64,000 nucleotides of DNA from Oscillatoriaceae cyanobacterium Prado104. GTDB lineage: Bacteria; Cyanobacteriota; Cyanobacteriia; Cyanobacteriales; Microcoleaceae. Location: contig JALOON010000053.1 in assembly GCA_025454405.1 (NCBI GenBank), positions 1-64,000 on the forward strand, given 5' to 3'. A program made the translations under genes and the position numbers. Under the pieces are notes generated by a model. The model was given only the letters and a program-made list of their open reading frames with translations, was not told where the DNA came from and searched no databases. Shown one piece after another: positions 25,231 through 34,817 of the stretch (position 1 is its first letter; each line of letters begins with the position of its first letter).

Positions 25231-26100
25231 ATGAATGCCAAAACTGCTCGCATATTAGACGGTAAAGCTTTAGCCCAAAAAATGCAAAGCGAGCTGAGCG
25301 ATCGCGTCCGTTCCCTCGCAACAGAAAAGGGACGCCCTCCGGGACTGGCGGTGCTGATGGTGGGCGACAATCCAGCCAGCGCGGCTTACGTGCGCAATAA
25401 AGAGCGTGCCTGCGCTAAGGTAGGCATGGCTTCCTTCGGCAAGCATTACCCCGCTACCGCCACTCAAGCCGAATTGGAACTTGCAATTGAGGAACTTAAC
25501 CAGGACGATCGGGTAGATGGAATTTTAGTGCAATTACCGCTACCGGAAAATTTAGATGCCATTTCCTTGCTGTATAAAATTGCTCCTGACAAAGATGCTG
25601 ACGGACTTCACGCCGTAAATTTAGGGCGCTTGGTGCGGGGCGAGAAAGGTTTGCGCAGTTGTACTCCTGCAGGCGTGATGCGATTGTTGGCAGAATACAA
25701 CATCGATTTGAAAGGCAAAAATGCTGTGGTTTTGGGACGCAGTATTTTAGTCGGAAAACCGATGGCGTTAATGCTTTTAGAAGCTGATTGCACCGTGACT
25801 GTAGCTCACTCTCGATCGCAAAATCTAGCATCAATTACCAGCCAAGCCGATATTTTAGTTGCCGCTGTCGGCCGCCCGCAAATCATCACAGCTAATATGG
25901 TAAAACCGGGAGCAACAGTAATTGATGTCGGAATTAACCGCGTTGTCAATCCAGACGGTAGCAGCCGTTTGGTTGGCGATGTTGATTTTGAATCTGTTAA
26001 AGAAGTAGCCGAATTTATCACTCCTGTACCGGGAGGAATCGGCCCGATGACTGTTGCTATGCTGTTGGAAAATACTGTTTCGAGTTACTGTCTCAAGTAA
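25231..26100 (+). CDS. folD: Methylenetetrahydrofolate dehydrogenase/cyclohydrolase
   Basis: 289 aa, the standard size. FolD oxidises 5,10-methylene-THF to methenyl-THF with NADP and hydrolyses that to 10-formyl-THF, feeding purine and formyl-Met synthesis. The catalytic segment [14 protein letters not shown] with K57 is present, then the folate-site [24 protein letters not shown], the NADP-site [14 protein letters not shown], and the C-terminal signature [19 protein letters not shown]. It is cytoplasmic. It is divergent from the lipoprotein-Nudix operon, with about 290 bp between them that hold the heptamer repeat. No gene follows closely. Confidence 0.97.
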   Translation: MNAKTARILDGKALAQKMQSELSDRVRSLATEKGRPPGLAVLMVGDNPASAAYVRNKERACAKVGMASFGKHYPATATQAELELAIEELNQDDRVDGILVQLPLPENLDAISLLYKIAPDKDADGLHAVNLGRLVRGEKGLRSCTPAGVMRLLAEYNIDLKGKNAVVLGRSILVGKPMALMLLEADCTVTVAHSRSQNLASITSQADILVAAVGRPQIITANMVKPGATVIDVGINRVVNPDGSSRLVGDVDFESVKEVAEFITPVPGGIGPMTVAMLLENTVSSYCLK

Positions 26101-26297
26101 TGGCTGTAAGGTGCGTCGCAGCAAGATATTCAAGTTGTTTCGAGATTGCTCGAAGCGACGCACCTGATGGTGGCGATAATAGCTGTGAAATGTTCGATGC
26201 GAAATTCAATATCTGTATGGTTTGTTAACACATTTATGCGATAAGTCGCCAGACTTGTTATTATTAGTATTAGCGCCTGCAAAAGGGAGTTTAGACT

Positions 26298-26945
26298 ATG
26301 TTTGCCCTCGTCTCACCAGAAAAAATTCAATTGCCACCGGGTTCTGTAGTGCGCTTGCCTGCAACTTGGCAAGAATATCAAAGTTTGTACTCGCGCCGGG
26401 GAAAAGGTTCGATCCCGCGCATCAAGTATCGCAATGGAGAAGTTTGGCTGATTTCACCATTACCCGTACACGGAAAAGATGCCAACTTGATTGCTGATAT
26501 TGTAAAAACCATCCTAGATTTTGACGATCGAGAATACGATGCCTTTACGCCTGTAACCATGACTTTGCCAGAAGAAAGTGGAATTGAGCCAGACTATTGC
26601 TTTTACATTAACAACTGGCAAGCGGTGTGCGGTAAAAAACGGATTGACTGGCAAAACGATCCGCCACCGGATTTAGTTATTGAAATTGATGTTACCAGTT
26701 ATTCTGACTTGCAAGATTATCTTCCCTATCGGGTGCCTGAAGTATGGTTATTTAAGAAACAGAAATTGTTAATTTATCGGCTGCAAGGCTCGAAATATAA
26801 ACTTCAGACTCAAAGTTTATATTTTCCTGAAGTCGATTTGCAAAGTGCGATAGATCGCTGCATGGAAATTGCTTACCAACGCAATAGCAGTGCTGCTATC
26901 CGGGATTTGAAGCAGCGGCTGGGCGAAATTTCCGCTGATTCATAA
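26298..26945 (+). CDS. Uma2-family (DUF820) PD-(D/E)XK protein
   Basis: 215 aa. It has the layout of the large cyanobacterial Uma2/DUF820 family, whose fold is that of restriction-type nucleases: YRNGEVWLISPLPVHGKDAN, GIEPDYCFYINN, and PPPDLVIEIDVTS followed by RVPEVWLF. The first acidic residues are present. The lysine normally found about nine residues before VPEVW appears replaced (the segment reads YSDLQDYLPYR), so nuclease activity may be lost. These genes are usually solitary, occur in dozens of copies and have no proven role. The start ATG at 26298 fits the family; a strong ribosome-binding site was not seen. Confidence 0.85.
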   Translation: MFALVSPEKIQLPPGSVVRLPATWQEYQSLYSRRGKGSIPRIKYRNGEVWLISPLPVHGKDANLIADIVKTILDFDDREYDAFTPVTMTLPEESGIEPDYCFYINNWQAVCGKKRIDWQNDPPPDLVIEIDVTSYSDLQDYLPYRVPEVWLFKKQKLLIYRLQGSKYKLQTQSLYFPEVDLQSAIDRCMEIAYQRNSSAAIRDLKQRLGEISADS

Positions 26946-27258
26946 ACTGGCAAAAACTCAAAATTATGTAGTTCGATCGAAGATTTAATCAACAGACGAG
27001 CAGGAACTTAGGGTGCCTCGCCGCGAATAATTCTCGCCATCGATCGAGATTAAACGAGCGACGCACCATACAACTTACAGCAGTTTTCAGGTATGTGAGG
27101 TACAGAGAAACCCGGTAACTTTGACGAAACCGGGTTTCTGGGGTGTACTTCATAAACTTGCAATCTGCTGTATAATAGAAAAAACCCGGATTGGGTATTA
27201 GCAACTGTCAGTAAATCGATCGAAAATCTCATTCATATGCCAAAGAAGAACTAAAAAT
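26946..27258. other. Gene-free stretch with palindromic element
   Basis: 313 bp between convergent genes. It holds an imperfect repeat pair GGGTGCCTCGCC/GAGCGACGCACC (27010-27068) and the complete element 27076-27172. No gene is supported. Confidence 0.65.
27076..27172 (+). repeat. Complete 97-bp TACAGCAG palindromic element
   Basis: Begins TACAGCAGTTTTCAGGTATG and ends AACTTGCAATCTGCTGTA. It matches the 13638-13737 copy almost throughout, except that the central hairpin reads CCCGGTAACTTTGACGAAACC. Confidence 0.8.
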
Positions 27259-28473
27259 TTAGAAACTTGTTTTCTTCAATCGAAACAGCAAAAACTGCGT
27301 TTTCTGTGCATCATCAAAATTATCATCGCTGACCAAAACTAAACTCTGACTGCCGTCCGGCAAGCGGGGCCCGAGAGTCATTCCCTCCAAATTGTAAAGG
27401 GGAATTCCCAGCTCGCTCAAATTGAACAATAGCTTTTTCCTCACGGGTTCAACTAAACTCGCTCCACCTTTAAAACTCTTAATTCTCAAAGTATCTGTTG
27501 CTGACCCAGGCACTACTTGATAAATCCGAGCGCCGTATCCCGACAAGCCAAAAGAACGTTCCAAACTCAAAAACTGACCGCCACCTACAGTCACTAATTC
27601 TGTCAAACCGTTCAAAACACTCAACGGAGAGGGAGCAACTTCGTAAAGATTTTCTGACACTAATTGCGGTGTTTTATCGACTATGACATAATGCAGCAAG
27701 CGCAATTTATTGCTGGTTTCAGGATCTAAATCTTGCATTAAAGGCGCTTCCACAGCCACAAACAAGCGAAACGGATCGAGACCACCCGGACTAAAAGTTT
27801 CGGGGTCAATGGTTAAAGATTCAAAACCTAAACTATCCCGCACTCCTTGCTGCTGTTTGTCATCGCTAGCATCGGGAATGTAGCGCGCGGGCAAAGGCAA
27901 TGTTTCCCGCTGTTTGCCCGTTGCGATATCGAATTCACCCACCAAGGGAGGAATGCCTTTGTGAGTAATGCCTTCGCTAGCAACAAAAACTGAATTGCGG
28001 GGAGAAAGAGCAATCCCCTCAGGATTGATGGCACCCCAGGGGAAGGTTTGACCCTCTGCTGTTTTCAAAAAAGTAACGCCTTCAACAGCAACTTTTTCGA
28101 TCGCGAAATTTCCGGAACTATTCGGCGCGATGTCGAGTCTGAGACTGTAAAACCGAGCGTCTCCATTTTCGCTCGGGTCATCGGAAATAGCGTAAAAGCG
28201 ATAGCCTTTGATATTGTTGCTATTAATAGCTTTCGGGTTGTAAGTAATTCCCGACAAGCCACCGACCCGCGTTCCTTCAAAACTGATTTTTGGCAGTTGG
28301 TACTCGCTTAAAAATTCGAGGGACATATCTGGAAAAGACCTATCTTTAGCAGCCGCGGGAGGGGGAGCGCAGGCCGTGCAAACAGTTAGCAAAATTAAGG
28401 CTAAACTGAATAAGCGCCAAATGCGATCGATCGTAGTTTTTAAATCAAAAAAATTGCTCAGTACGGTAATCAT
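27259..28473 (-). CDS. Phytase-like / esterase-like lipoprotein
   Basis: 404 aa. The N-terminus has a hydrophobic segment followed by cysteines in a lipobox context (LLTVCTACAPPP), so it is probably a lipoprotein exposed to the periplasm or outside. The body is a beta-propeller-like sequence matching the phytase-like family (esterase-like activity of phytase): GGLSGITYNP, then PEGIALSPRNSVFVASEG, SLGFESLTIDP and NLEGMTLGPRL near the end. Members are thought to act on phosphorylated or ester substrates, but few have been tested. The gene is solitary. Its promoter should lie in 28474-28690, which is shared with the divergent TPR gene. Confidence 0.82.
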   Translation of the reverse strand: MITVLSNFFDLKTTIDRIWRLFSLALILLTVCTACAPPPAAAKDRSFPDMSLEFLSEYQLPKISFEGTRVGGLSGITYNPKAINSNNIKGYRFYAISDDPSENGDARFYSLRLDIAPNSSGNFAIEKVAVEGVTFLKTAEGQTFPWGAINPEGIALSPRNSVFVASEGITHKGIPPLVGEFDIATGKQRETLPLPARYIPDASDDKQQQGVRDSLGFESLTIDPETFSPGGLDPFRLFVAVEAPLMQDLDPETSNKLRLLHYVIVDKTPQLVSENLYEVAPSPLSVLNGLTELVTVGGGQFLSLERSFGLSGYGARIYQVVPGSATDTLRIKSFKGGASLVEPVRKKLLFNLSELGIPLYNLEGMTLGPRLPDGSQSLVLVSDDNFDDAQKTQFLLFRLKKTSF

Positions 28474-28746
28474 GGCGGGACTTACATATTGTAACGGTCT
28501 GACGGGGCTTTGGGATTGTTTCGCGAACGAAGACGCGATCGCGCTGTGCGTGCGTAAAGCCTTACAGGATATCTGGCATCAATCTCAATAGTGTGTGTGG
28601 AAGTGTGAGATAAATTCTATTTTGTTGCCAAAATGTACTTGTTTGTTTTTGTACCACATTTGTGACATAATTTTTAGCGTTTTTGAGAAATGCAAAATTT
28701 AATGTTTCGGGTATGGATGCGGGACTGCTGCCACCAAATTTTAAAT

Positions 28747-30018
28747 ATGAAAAATTCTCTCTCTATTGGGTGCTTGCTTTTGCTGTGGCTGTCTGCGGGT
28801 TCTATCGCCAGAGCTCAAACCAATTCATCCAGCTTTGATAGATTTTCTCCCAATCCGCTAGAAATTACCGCACCGGACCCCTTAACTCCAGCAACTGAAT
28901 CTTTGACAGCATCTCAGCGGGAAGAACTTACAGCAGCGCTGGAAAAGTTAAATCTCGAAGCGGCAGCCAAATTGCAAGCAGGTGACGGAATCGGTGCTTT
29001 TGAAATTTGGTTTCGAGAATTGCGGCTGCGCAGGTATCTCGGCCCGGAAACGGAAATTGCTGCGTTGAGTCGGGTGGGAAATGTTGCTTGGAGTAACGGT
29101 AAAACCCTGGAATTGCAGTTGATTACCCAGCGACTGCAAGCGATTCAAAAACAAGTGCAATCGCAAGTACCGGTGAATGAGGATTTGCTGCAAGCTTTAG
29201 CAGCAGCTTTTCAGCAAGTTCGCGCTAAAGACCCGACAGTAGAAGTTTACCAACAAATGCTCGATCGAGCGCGCGATCGGCAAGATATACTAGCTCAAGG
29301 TCAGCTTTTAAAAACCCTCGGCTCGATTCATGTCAACTGGTTGAGCTACGGTAAAGCTGCTGCTGTCTATGAAGAATTGGCTGCTTTAATTCAAGAAAAT
29401 CGCGCTTTATTTGCCAGCAATGCTGCTGTGCCAAACACCCGGCTAGTCGCCGGAAACGGTGCACCACCGCAGCAGCAAACTCCACCAACAGAAGTAGATT
29501 CTTTGAGACAGTTAGCTTACATTTACCAGCAGTCAAAACAACCGTTAAAGGCTATAGAAGCTAGGGAAAAGCTGACATCAGTGTATGTAAACCAGCAAAC
29601 TCCCGCACTCATACCTCCTCTAAAAATTGCGATCGCAGCCGATTATGAAACATTGGGTAAAATTAATTTAGCCAGTCAATACTATCAAGAAGCTTACAAC
29701 TTAGCCGTTCCCTTGCAACAGTTTGCCCATGCCAGCGAAGCGTTAGAAAAATTAGCTTTGCTTTACAGGGCACAACAGCAATGGGACGCGACTTTGCGGA
29801 TTTATCAAATGCAATTGCTGTTAGAACAACGGGCTTACAATTTGTACGGATTGATGAATACCTACGACAATATCGGTCAAGTTCATCAGGAAATGAAAGC
29901 GTTCGATCGAGCTTTAGAAGCGTATCAAAAAGGTTTGGCAATAGCGCAAAAGTTGGGACACAGACAAGAGTATTTTACTAGAAAAATTAACAAAGTCAAC
30001 AAGCAAATGCAAAAATAG
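28747..30018 (+). CDS. Exported TPR-containing protein
   Basis: 423 aa from the ATG at 28747, chosen because MKNSLSIGCLLLLWLS with SIARAQ is a clean signal peptide; the frame could start 57 bp earlier at 28690. The mature part is helical, beginning with TASQREELTAALEKL. Clear TPR-like units occur in the C-terminal half: ADYETLGKINLASQYYQEA, ALLYRAQQQWDATLRIY and DNIGQVHQEMKAFDRALEA. It is probably a periplasmic or thylakoid-lumen scaffold; no catalytic domain is visible. The heptamer repeat begins right at its stop codon. Confidence 0.85.
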   Translation: MKNSLSIGCLLLLWLSAGSIARAQTNSSSFDRFSPNPLEITAPDPLTPATESLTASQREELTAALEKLNLEAAAKLQAGDGIGAFEIWFRELRLRRYLGPETEIAALSRVGNVAWSNGKTLELQLITQRLQAIQKQVQSQVPVNEDLLQALAAAFQQVRAKDPTVEVYQQMLDRARDRQDILAQGQLLKTLGSIHVNWLSYGKAAAVYEELAALIQENRALFASNAAVPNTRLVAGNGAPPQQQTPPTEVDSLRQLAYIYQQSKQPLKAIEAREKLTSVYVNQQTPALIPPLKIAIAADYETLGKINLASQYYQEAYNLAVPLQQFAHASEALEKLALLYRAQQQWDATLRIYQMQLLLEQRAYNLYGLMNTYDNIGQVHQEMKAFDRALEAYQKGLAIAQKLGHRQEYFTRKINKVNKQMQK

Positions 30019-30056
30019 TTGACAGTTGACAGTTGACAGTTGATAGTTGACAGTTA
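30017..30056 (-). repeat. Heptamer tandem repeat (AGTTGAC orientation)
   Basis: Five copies of AGTTGAC, the reverse of the 1885 and 25052 arrays, overlapping the last base of the TPR gene stop. After it, 30072-30130 holds an inverted GGGGCGGGTT/AACCCGCCC pair, also seen near 46466-46525. Confidence 0.85.
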
Positions 30057-30152
30057 GGTTAAATAAACGCAATGTAGGGGCGGGTTCGCCAAGATATTTG
30101 CCTATAATTGATAATCTCATAAACCCGCCCTAACCCCGCGAGAAATCTCAAT

Positions 30153-31637
30153 CTACCACTTAACTTGCGAGCTGTTATTGAGAGGAATCAACCCAAGTTT
30201 TTCCTGACAGCGTTCTCGATAATAAGTGGCAACAGAATCGGCAGGATTTTGGTCGAGAAGTTGCTGAAAATATCCCAATGCTGCGACAAATTTACTCGCT
30301 TGCCACGCTTGAACTCCTTTATCAAATAATGGCTGAGTTAGATGCTTTTTCTGCGAATCGGGACTGGCTGCAGCCCAGACTTCGTAAATTTCAATAGCCT
30401 GCTGTTTGCCGCGCGGCATTACCCGATCGATCCACCGATAATAATAATTGTTACTACAATCATGGTTGCGAGAATCGCAGTTGTCTAAAACCCCAGGCTG
30501 AAAGTTGGCAATAAACCCATCCTCCGTTTCTCTTTCTAAATCGCACTTTAATAACAAACAGCTATTTGAATTTGACCTCTCGCTGCCATCATGGATAAAT
30601 TCTCTAGCTTGAACGATCGCCGATTCGCTAACAATAATTTGGCATCCGTAAATTTTAGTCAAATTTTCCAACCGAGAAGCCGTATTTACCACATCGCCAA
30701 TTACCGTAGAATCCATACGGCGAGACGAGCCTAAAGTCCCGATCGTCCCGATTCCTGTATTGATTCCAATGCCGATATTAATGGGATAATCTAAATTGTA
30801 TTGGTGCCGGTTGGCATTAAAATTATGCAAACTTTCTTGCATGGCTACTGCCGCCTCGATCGCATCTAAAGCATGAGAATTTGGTCGGTCAAATACCGCC
30901 ATAATTGCATCGCCCAGATATTTATCGATAAATCCACCGCAGGCATGAATGCGATCGTTCATTTCTGTAAAAAAAGCATTCAACCATTCAAAAGTTTCCC
31001 GTGCTTCTTGCGATTCGGCAATAGCAGTAAAACCGCGAATATCGCAAAACAAAATAGTCAGTTCTTCTTCCGCAACATTTCCCAACTGAATAGATTCTAC
31101 TCCTTGAGGCGCGATCCTCTCCAGCAACTGTCCGGGCACAAATAGCTGAAACTTTTCTGCAAGAAACTCGTTAGCCTCCCAAGCAGCAGCAATTTGGCGC
31201 TTGCTTTGCTCTTTTACCTGCAGGTTAAAATTAGAAACAACAGCTTGCGATCGCATTTGATGCAAGCGCAAAACACTCTCAACTTTTGCCAGCATCAAAC
31301 GGCTGTTAAAAGGCTTAGTCAAATAATCATCGGCCATCATTTCCAACCCTCTGAGGCGAGACGTATCATCGTCGAGGGCTGTCAAAAAAATCACCGGTAC
31401 AGTTTGCAAAACACTATCTTGCCGGAGTTGCGAACACACCTCAAAGCCGTCCATCTCCGGCATCATGACATCCAGTAAAATCAAGTCAGGTTGAGATTTC
31501 CGCGCCATTTCCAGCGCCTCGGAGCCAGATAGCGCCGAAATAGTAGCGTATCCTTTTAATTGCAACAACTCTTCCAGAAGAATCAGATTAGCTGGCTCGT
31601 CATCAACCAACATAATGCAGGGCGACTTGTTTGACAT
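30153..31637 (-). CDS. Receiver-adenylate/guanylate cyclase
   Basis: 494 aa. Residues 5-125 are a receiver with D56 in LLDVMMPEMDG and the lysine in YLTKPF. A helical linker leads to a class III cyclase domain (about 190-375) with the metal-binding aspartates D199 (FCDIRGF) and D243 (KYLGDAIMAVF), K239, and the transition-state N318/R322 in GDVVNTASRLE. The Lys-Asp pair favours ATP over GTP, so it is probably an adenylate cyclase, though this is not certain. The last 120 residues look like a TPR-type helical tail. It should make cyclic nucleotide under control of a histidine kinase; the hybrid kinase at 32296-34485, upstream on the same strand, is a positional candidate. Confidence 0.93.
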   Translation of the reverse strand: MSNKSPCIMLVDDEPANLILLEELLQLKGYATISALSGSEALEMARKSQPDLILLDVMMPEMDGFEVCSQLRQDSVLQTVPVIFLTALDDDTSRLRGLEMMADDYLTKPFNSRLMLAKVESVLRLHQMRSQAVVSNFNLQVKEQSKRQIAAAWEANEFLAEKFQLFVPGQLLERIAPQGVESIQLGNVAEEELTILFCDIRGFTAIAESQEARETFEWLNAFFTEMNDRIHACGGFIDKYLGDAIMAVFDRPNSHALDAIEAAVAMQESLHNFNANRHQYNLDYPINIGIGINTGIGTIGTLGSSRRMDSTVIGDVVNTASRLENLTKIYGCQIIVSESAIVQAREFIHDGSERSNSNSCLLLKCDLERETEDGFIANFQPGVLDNCDSRNHDCSNNYYYRWIDRVMPRGKQQAIEIYEVWAAASPDSQKKHLTQPLFDKGVQAWQASKFVAALGYFQQLLDQNPADSVATYYRERCQEKLGLIPLNNSSQVKW

Positions 31638-32295
31638 GGAATAAGATATGTAGGTGTGCCACCGATTGGCAAGGTTTAAAGATTGAGAACTCGATCGCGA
31701 GACACAGCAGTGAAACGCCTGTCGGCGGAAGAATGCCTCACTTTCGCCCCAACCCTGAGAATAGATGTCCCTGAGAAATTATATAAATGTTGAGCTTGGT
31801 TAAGCTCGGTTGATTTTAGCTTCAATTTAAATATCGATCTACTATTGAGTTTAGCGTTTTACGTTATATTTTGTAATAAATTACACTTCGGCTGGAATGA
31901 AAGCAGAGCATTACGCAGTTGGGGCGATCCACCCCAGAAACCCGGTTTCTTCAAGAAACCGGGTTTCTCTGTGCCTCACAGACCGCCAAAAGAGCTGTAT
32001 TTTTCAAAACACCAAACTATTGATGCCGCGTCCCCAGGATTAGTTATCGACTCTTAGTTGTTAAATCGGTGCGATCGGGCAAAGCAAACACAACTTTAAA
32101 TCGGATATTGGGGACTTGCTGGCGGCATAGCAGAAGATGTCCGTCAGCGTCGGAACGACTATGGTGGCTCTAAAATACTTGGAAGTCGCACAGTGAGACA
32201 GTTTCAAGTTTTTGCCAGGGGGGAACTTCAGCTTAGAAAATCGAAAGTGCGATCGCCTCGATCGCGGATGGTATTTGGAAATGGGTAAATGCTGT
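31638..32295. other. Gene-free stretch between two signalling genes
   Basis: 658 bp. It holds the inverted AAACCCGG element at 31933-32000. A minus-strand frame at 32061-32306 has no features of a real gene. The AT-rich part 31770-31880 may carry the cyclase promoter. Confidence 0.55.
31933..32000 (-). repeat. AAACCCGG palindromic element, inverted partial copy
   Basis: Read on the minus strand it gives TACAGCTC, GAGGCACAGAGAAACCC and a complementary GAAACCGGGTTTCTGGGG, the same order as in the 13638 and 27076 elements. One end seems to be missing. Confidence 0.7.
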
Positions 32296-34485
32296 TTAAG
32301 CCACAAAAGAACGAACAGTAGCGATCGCCAAATTCAAATCCAACGGCTTACTCAAATAACCAACAGCACCAGCTTTCAAACAGCGTTCCCGATCCCCCGG
32401 CATCGCCATCGCCGTCACCGCAATTGCAGGTACTGACTGCCACGCAGGATGTGCTTTCAGTTGGCGCATCAACTCGAAACCGTCAACATCCGGCAACTGA
32501 ATGTCCATCAAAATTAAATCCGGCAGCGATTGGGCAGATGCGATTCTCTGCTGCATTGTCTTGCCATCCGCGATCGTCTCTACCCCGTAACCTTCCAATT
32601 CCAAAACTTCAGTAATTAACATTTGATTGAACGGCTGATCTTCTACTACCAAAATCCGCTTGCTACCTGGAGGTAAACTAACAACATCGGGAGAATTGCA
32701 GGTCAAGCCTAAAGGACAAGCAGCAAAGGTTCCCAACTCTTGACGCATCTCCGTCACCGGCAGCCAGACGCGGAACACGCTACCTTCACCGAACTTCGAT
32801 CGAAAAGAAACAGTCCCGCCGTGAAGTTCCGCTAAGCGTTTAGTTAAAGCCAAACCCAAACCGGTGCCGTCGTGCCGTCGATTCAAGGAAGAATCTATTT
32901 GTTGAAAAGGTCGAAATAGCAAGTGCCAGCGGTCTTTTGGAATGCCGATGCCGGAGTCTTTCACCTCCAAACAAAAATAAGGCGTACTCTCATTTATCGG
33001 AGAACAATCCGGGCGATAGTCGCCTTTAATTTCGCTGCCGTAAGCCAAACGCCCGCTGAGTTTAACTTGCCCTTTTTCGGCAGTAAACTTAATCGCATTG
33101 GAAAGCAAATTAATCGCAATTTGCCGCACTCGCCGTTCGTCGAGGACGACTTTTGAGATGCGGTAGTCGAGTTCTAAAGACAAAGCTATTCGCTTTTTGT
33201 CTGCACGCGGCTGAATCATTTTCAAACAGTCACTTGCTAGTTCGTGAACGCGCACGGGTTCTAAATTGAGGTCTACTTTGCCCGCTTCAATTTTAGAAAG
33301 ATCGAGGATATCGTTGATGAGTTGCAATAAGTGCTGGCCGCTTTTTTCAATCAATTCTACATAGTTCATTTGGCGGTCAGTTAACTGCTGCCGCATGAGC
33401 AAGTCAGAAAATCCGAGAATGCTGTTGAGAGGCGTCCGCAATTCGTGGGACATGGAAGCTAAAAATTCGGATTTCAACTGAGAAGAATATTCTAATTGTT
33501 CGTTAGCGCGGCGGAGGCTTTCTTGAGCCTGGGCTCGCTCGATCGCCGCCCCGAGAGTCCGGCAAGCAGCTAACAGGACTTCTTGCTGGAGAGTTTCTTG
33601 CAATTTGGGAAGGTTGCGCGATTCTAGGGTGAGCACTCCGATAATTGTGCCGTTGTTTGCCGCGATCGGAAATATTCCCAATTGCCCGATGCCGGGGTGC
33701 CGAAATCCCGGTACAGCCTTGGCATGGTTGGCATAATCTTCCACAAATAAAGGTTTGCCTGTTTCCACAACTTCCCACAGCAAACCTTCGCCGTAGGAGA
33801 TGCCTCGATCGAGCACTGCTTGCATTTCATCGGCTACAGGTTGCCCGTAACTGGCTATAAATTGTGTGGAAATGTGATTTGAAATTGCCCCTGCCTGCCT
33901 GTCTGATCCTTCGCCACTAATCACTTTTACGTCTCCGAAAGCTGCATTCATTGCTTCTACCAGATAGGTGAGGGCAAACTGACCAATTTCTTGCAAACTG
34001 TTAGAAGTTTGCAGCCTTTCTGTTAAGCCCAAAAGAAATCTCAGCCGCCTGACTTCAGCATTTAAACTAGCTTGAGAACGCTGGTGGATTGTCACGTCTC
34101 TAAATGTCAACAGGCATCCGCCGTTAGAAGTTAGGGCGGTATAAACTTCCAAACAAACTCCGTTCGACTGCTCGAAATAAAATGATAAGCTTTCGCTCTG
34201 AGCTTTTTGCAGTGTTTGTTTGAACTGTTCGCATTGCTCGATCGACCAGTAACCGCGAGCGACGATTTCTACAAACAACAACTCGCATTTGGGCTTTGTT
34301 GCCAGCCATTCTGACTGCAATCCCCAAGTTTGAGCTAATTTTTTATTAAACAAAACTAAGCGACCCGACGAGTCGAACAGAGCGATCGCGTTGTCTACTT
34401 GGTTGAGTATCAGTTCTCGATCGTCCTGCAACTGCCAGTCTATCTCCATTTCTTCTGGGTTAGTCACTCTTAGTTTTGCTGTCAT
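32296..34485 (-). CDS. Hybrid histidine kinase (PAS-GAF-kinase-receiver)
   Basis: 729 aa. A PAS-like domain (about 25-130, NAIALFDSSGRLVLFNKK, closing TFRDVTIHQR) is followed by a GAF domain (155-320), then the phospho-acceptor region FLASMSHELRTPLNSILGFS, N-box NLLSNAIKFT, and HDGTGLGLALTKRLAELHGG. The C-terminal receiver (about 605-725) has VVEDQ, D in LILMDIQLPDVDG and the lysine in GYLSKPLD. All phosphotransfer residues are present. No membrane segment is visible, so it is a soluble sensor; the GAF has no cysteine pattern that would clearly bind a bilin. It lies upstream of the receiver-cyclase on the same strand, with a gap of about 660 bp. Confidence 0.94.
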   Translation of the reverse strand: MTAKLRVTNPEEMEIDWQLQDDRELILNQVDNAIALFDSSGRLVLFNKKLAQTWGLQSEWLATKPKCELLFVEIVARGYWSIEQCEQFKQTLQKAQSESLSFYFEQSNGVCLEVYTALTSNGGCLLTFRDVTIHQRSQASLNAEVRRLRFLLGLTERLQTSNSLQEIGQFALTYLVEAMNAAFGDVKVISGEGSDRQAGAISNHISTQFIASYGQPVADEMQAVLDRGISYGEGLLWEVVETGKPLFVEDYANHAKAVPGFRHPGIGQLGIFPIAANNGTIIGVLTLESRNLPKLQETLQQEVLLAACRTLGAAIERAQAQESLRRANEQLEYSSQLKSEFLASMSHELRTPLNSILGFSDLLMRQQLTDRQMNYVELIEKSGQHLLQLINDILDLSKIEAGKVDLNLEPVRVHELASDCLKMIQPRADKKRIALSLELDYRISKVVLDERRVRQIAINLLSNAIKFTAEKGQVKLSGRLAYGSEIKGDYRPDCSPINESTPYFCLEVKDSGIGIPKDRWHLLFRPFQQIDSSLNRRHDGTGLGLALTKRLAELHGGTVSFRSKFGEGSVFRVWLPVTEMRQELGTFAACPLGLTCNSPDVVSLPPGSKRILVVEDQPFNQMLITEVLELEGYGVETIADGKTMQQRIASAQSLPDLILMDIQLPDVDGFELMRQLKAHPAWQSVPAIAVTAMAMPGDRERCLKAGAVGYLSKPLDLNLAIATVRSFVA

Positions 34486-34817
34486 AGCTGCTAACGGATA
34501 TAGCTAGGGCAATTTTAATCATTTTTTCATATGTTGACATAATTTCACACTTTGCGACTGTGAGAGAGATCGGAAAATTTTGTGATCTGGAACACTTGAA
34601 GGAAGAAGGAAGAAGGAAGAAGGAAGAAGGAAGAGGGAAAAATCGATCGAACTGCAGGTTTCAGCAATTAAGAATTATGAATTATGGGTTAATCCGGAGG
34701 ATAAGAGAGAATAATGAAAACTGGATGACAATTGTCGGTCGCTTGTCGATCGCTCGTGCAGATCTTTTGCTCGATCGCTATCAATTAACTGATAATTAAC
34801 TGAGGGAGAATCTGTTT
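34486..34817. other. Gene-free stretch with GAAGGAA array
   Basis: 332 bp between divergent genes. It holds a GAAGGAA array (34598-34638), a copy of AATTAAGAATTATGAATTATG, and the start region of the gene at 34818. Confidence 0.6.
34598..34638 (+). repeat. GAAGGAA heptamer array
   Basis: Five to six copies of the 7-bp unit GAAGGAA. The same unit begins the 20957 array. Confidence 0.9.

Noticed and set aside
32061-32306. 81-codon minus-strand gene
   Set aside because: Overlaps the 3' end of the hybrid kinase, no start signal, and no conserved sequence.
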